From positions 36,857 to 43,601 of the forward strand of contig KL568605.1 in assembly GCA_000715605.1 (NCBI GenBank): a DNA stretch of 6,745 nt, written 5' to 3'. Position 1 is the stretch's first letter; each line of letters starts with the position of its first letter. This document shows positions 5,605 through 6,745 of this stretch, piece by piece. This stretch comes from Streptomyces speibonae. GTDB taxonomy: Bacteria > Actinomycetota > Actinomycetes > Streptomycetales > Streptomycetaceae. The notes under the pieces were generated by a model. It was not told the origin of the DNA, searched no databases, and saw only the letters and a list, made by a program, of their open reading frames with translations. Position numbers and translations under genes: made by a program.

Positions 5605-6236
5605 GCCGCCGGCTCCGGCTCCGGTTCCGTCACCGGGACGAACCGCACGCGCGTACCGGGCGACAGCAGCGCCGCCGGCACACGCGTGTGGTCCCACAGC
5701 ACGAGGTCGGTCGTGCCGATCAGCTGCCAGCCGCCCGGCGAGGAACGCGGGTACACGCCCGTATAGGGGCCGGCGAGCGCCACCGACCCCGCGGGGACGG
5801 CGGTGCGCGGGGTCGGCCGGCGGGGCACGTCGTAGCGCGACGGCAGACCGGTGAGGTAGCCGAAGCCGGGCGCGAACCCGCAGAAGGCGACCCGGAACTC
5901 GGCACCCGCGTGGACGCGGGCCACCTCCCGCGCGGGAACACCCCAGTGCGCCGCGACATCGGCGAGGTCCGGGCCGTCGTAACGCACCGGGATCTCGACC
6001 GTCTCCGTGGCGCGCGGGGGCACCGGCGGCAGGTCGAGGGCGGTCAGTTCGGCGGCCAGCCGGGCGGGCTCCGGCAGGCCGTCGAGCAGCACGGTGCGCG
6101 CGGCCGGGACGATCTCCCCGGCCGGCAACCTGCCCTCCGCGCGGCGCCGCAGCAGTTCCGCGTGGAGCGCCTGCGCCTCGTCGTCCGAGGCGACCTCGAC
6201 GAGCAGCGCGTCCGCGCCGACGGGCAGCACCCTCAT
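5601..6236 (-). CDS. pxpB: 5-oxoprolinase subunit PxpB (AHS1/KipI family), 211 aa
   Basis: PxpB works with PxpC as the partner pair of the ATP-dependent 5-oxoprolinase. The Bacillus homologue KipI is known as an inhibitor of the sporulation kinase KinA, but the full pxp context here supports the enzyme role. Conserved stretches are IPVRYDGPDL (82-91), the hallmark AFCGFAPGFGYL (117-128), PRTAVPAGSVALAG (143-156), YPRSSPGGWQLIGTT (162-176) and PGTRVRF (193-199). I start it at ATG 6236, with a strong GGAGG 7 bases upstream. A longer frame to 6329 lies inside pxpA and adds only Arg/Gly-rich noise. The start overlaps the pxpA stop as ATGA, and the stop overlaps the pxpC start in the same way. The C-terminus carries a short TEPEPEP tail from a small DNA repeat. 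Confidence 0.95.
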   Translation of the reverse strand: MRVLPVGADALLVEVASDDEAQALHAELLRRRAEGRLPAGEIVPAARTVLLDGLPEPARLAAELTALDLPPVPPRATETVEIPVRYDGPDLADVAAHWGVPAREVARVHAGAEFRVAFCGFAPGFGYLTGLPSRYDVPRRPTPRTAVPAGSVALAGPYTGVYPRSSPGGWQLIGTTDLVLWDHTRVPAALLSPGTRVRFVPVTEPEPEPAA

Positions 6237-6745
6237 GCGAAGGCCTCCACCCTGACCCCGGACGTCTCCAGCGCGGTCCGCACCCGCCGGGCCAGGTCCA
6301 CCGCGCCGGGTGTGTCGCCGTGCAGGCACAGGGAGCGCGCCCGCACCCCGACACGCCGCCCGGACAGCGTGTCCACCTCCCCGCGGCGGGCCAGTCCCAC
6401 CGAGCGGGCCACGACGGCCTCCGCGTCGGTGACCACCGAGCCCTCCTCGGGACGGGGCACCAGCGTGCCCTCGTCCGTGTACGCCCGGTCGGCGAACGCC
6501 TCGGGCACCACGGGCAGCCCCGCCTTCCCGGCCAGCTCCAGCAGCCGTGAGCCCGGCAGCCCCAGCACGGGCAGCGCGGGATCCACCAGGACCACCCCGT
6601 CGACCACCGCGCGGGCCTGTTCCTCGTCCCGCACGACCCGGTTGTACAGCGCCCCGTGCGGTTTGACGTAGGCCACGCGGGCACCCGCGGCGCGGGCGAA
6701 CACCTCCAGGGCGCCGATCTGATAGGCCACCTCGGCCGCCAGTTC
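6233..6745 (-). CDS. pxpA: 5-oxoprolinase subunit PxpA (LamB/YcsF family), partial
   Basis: The last 170 residues and the stop are present. The start lies beyond the right edge, so about 80 N-terminal residues are missing relative to the usual length of about 250. That missing part would include the DLNxDxGE-type N-terminal motif. Visible family signatures are AYQIGAL near the edge, VKPHGALYN (27-35 of the visible part), PEAFADRAYTDEGTLVPR (81-98) and LCLHGDTPGAV (139-149). A GTG at 6730 is an internal valine, not the start. PxpA is the LamB/YcsF-type subunit of 5-oxoprolinase and is needed with PxpB and PxpC. It is first in the visible operon, so the promoter is outside the window. Gene order here is A-B-C, whereas in E. 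coli it is B-C-A. Confidence 0.95.
   Translation of the reverse strand, partial: ELAAEVAYQIGALEVFARAAGARVAYVKPHGALYNRVVRDEEQARAVVDGVVLVDPALPVLGLPGSRLLELAGKAGLPVVPEAFADRAYTDEGTLVPRPEEGSVVTDAEAVVARSVGLARRGEVDTLSGRRVGVRARSLCLHGDTPGAVDLARRVRTALETSGVRVEAFA

Noticed and set aside
4735..6684. 649-codon frame that would fuse extra sequence to PxpC
   Set aside because: Only the last 289 codons match the family. The upstream part runs in the wrong frame through pxpB and pxpA, which are clear genes.

Overview
The window looks like chromosomal DNA of a Streptomyces or close relative. It is very GC-rich, codons in the real reading frames end almost always in G or C, GTG is used as a start, and every recognisable protein has an actinobacterial flavour. 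I see no rRNA, tRNA, CRISPR array, transposase or integrase.

Left part (1-1526, minus strand): a two-gene unit. The first gene encodes a 64-residue protein with two membrane segments. It is followed 50 bases later by a large membrane-anchored FtsK/conjugation-type P-loop protein that runs off the left edge. The P-loop of that protein lacks the usual lysine (GQPGSGTS instead of GxxGxGKS/T), and its Walker B-like strand ends in D-R rather than D-E.

Middle part (1527-3899, plus strand): a divergent intergenic region with a small A+T-rich island, then a 130-residue ankyrin-repeat protein. A 300-base regulatory-looking region follows, holding several inverted repeats and a possible 19-codon leader peptide with tandem cysteines (2376-2435). 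Then comes a 472-residue helical, HEAT-repeat-like protein of unknown function. The ankyrin and HEAT-like genes point the same way but are probably separate transcripts.

Convergent gap (3900-4734): about 835 bases with no convincing gene. It carries a diverged tandem repeat of about 166 bases with hairpin-forming cores, plus short terminator-like hairpins at both ends.

Right part (4735-6745, minus strand): a tightly coupled operon, pxpA-pxpB-pxpC, encoding the prokaryotic ATP-dependent 5-oxoprolinase. Both junctions are ATGA overlaps. PxpA is missing its N-terminus because the window ends. Together these proteins convert 5-oxoproline (pyroglutamate) to glutamate. Older annotations call them LamB/YcsF family protein and allophanate hydrolase subunits 1 and 2.

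The most unusual items are the lysine-less P-loop protein with its small membrane partner, the candidate Cys-Cys leader ORF, and the degenerate hairpin repeat array in the convergent gap.
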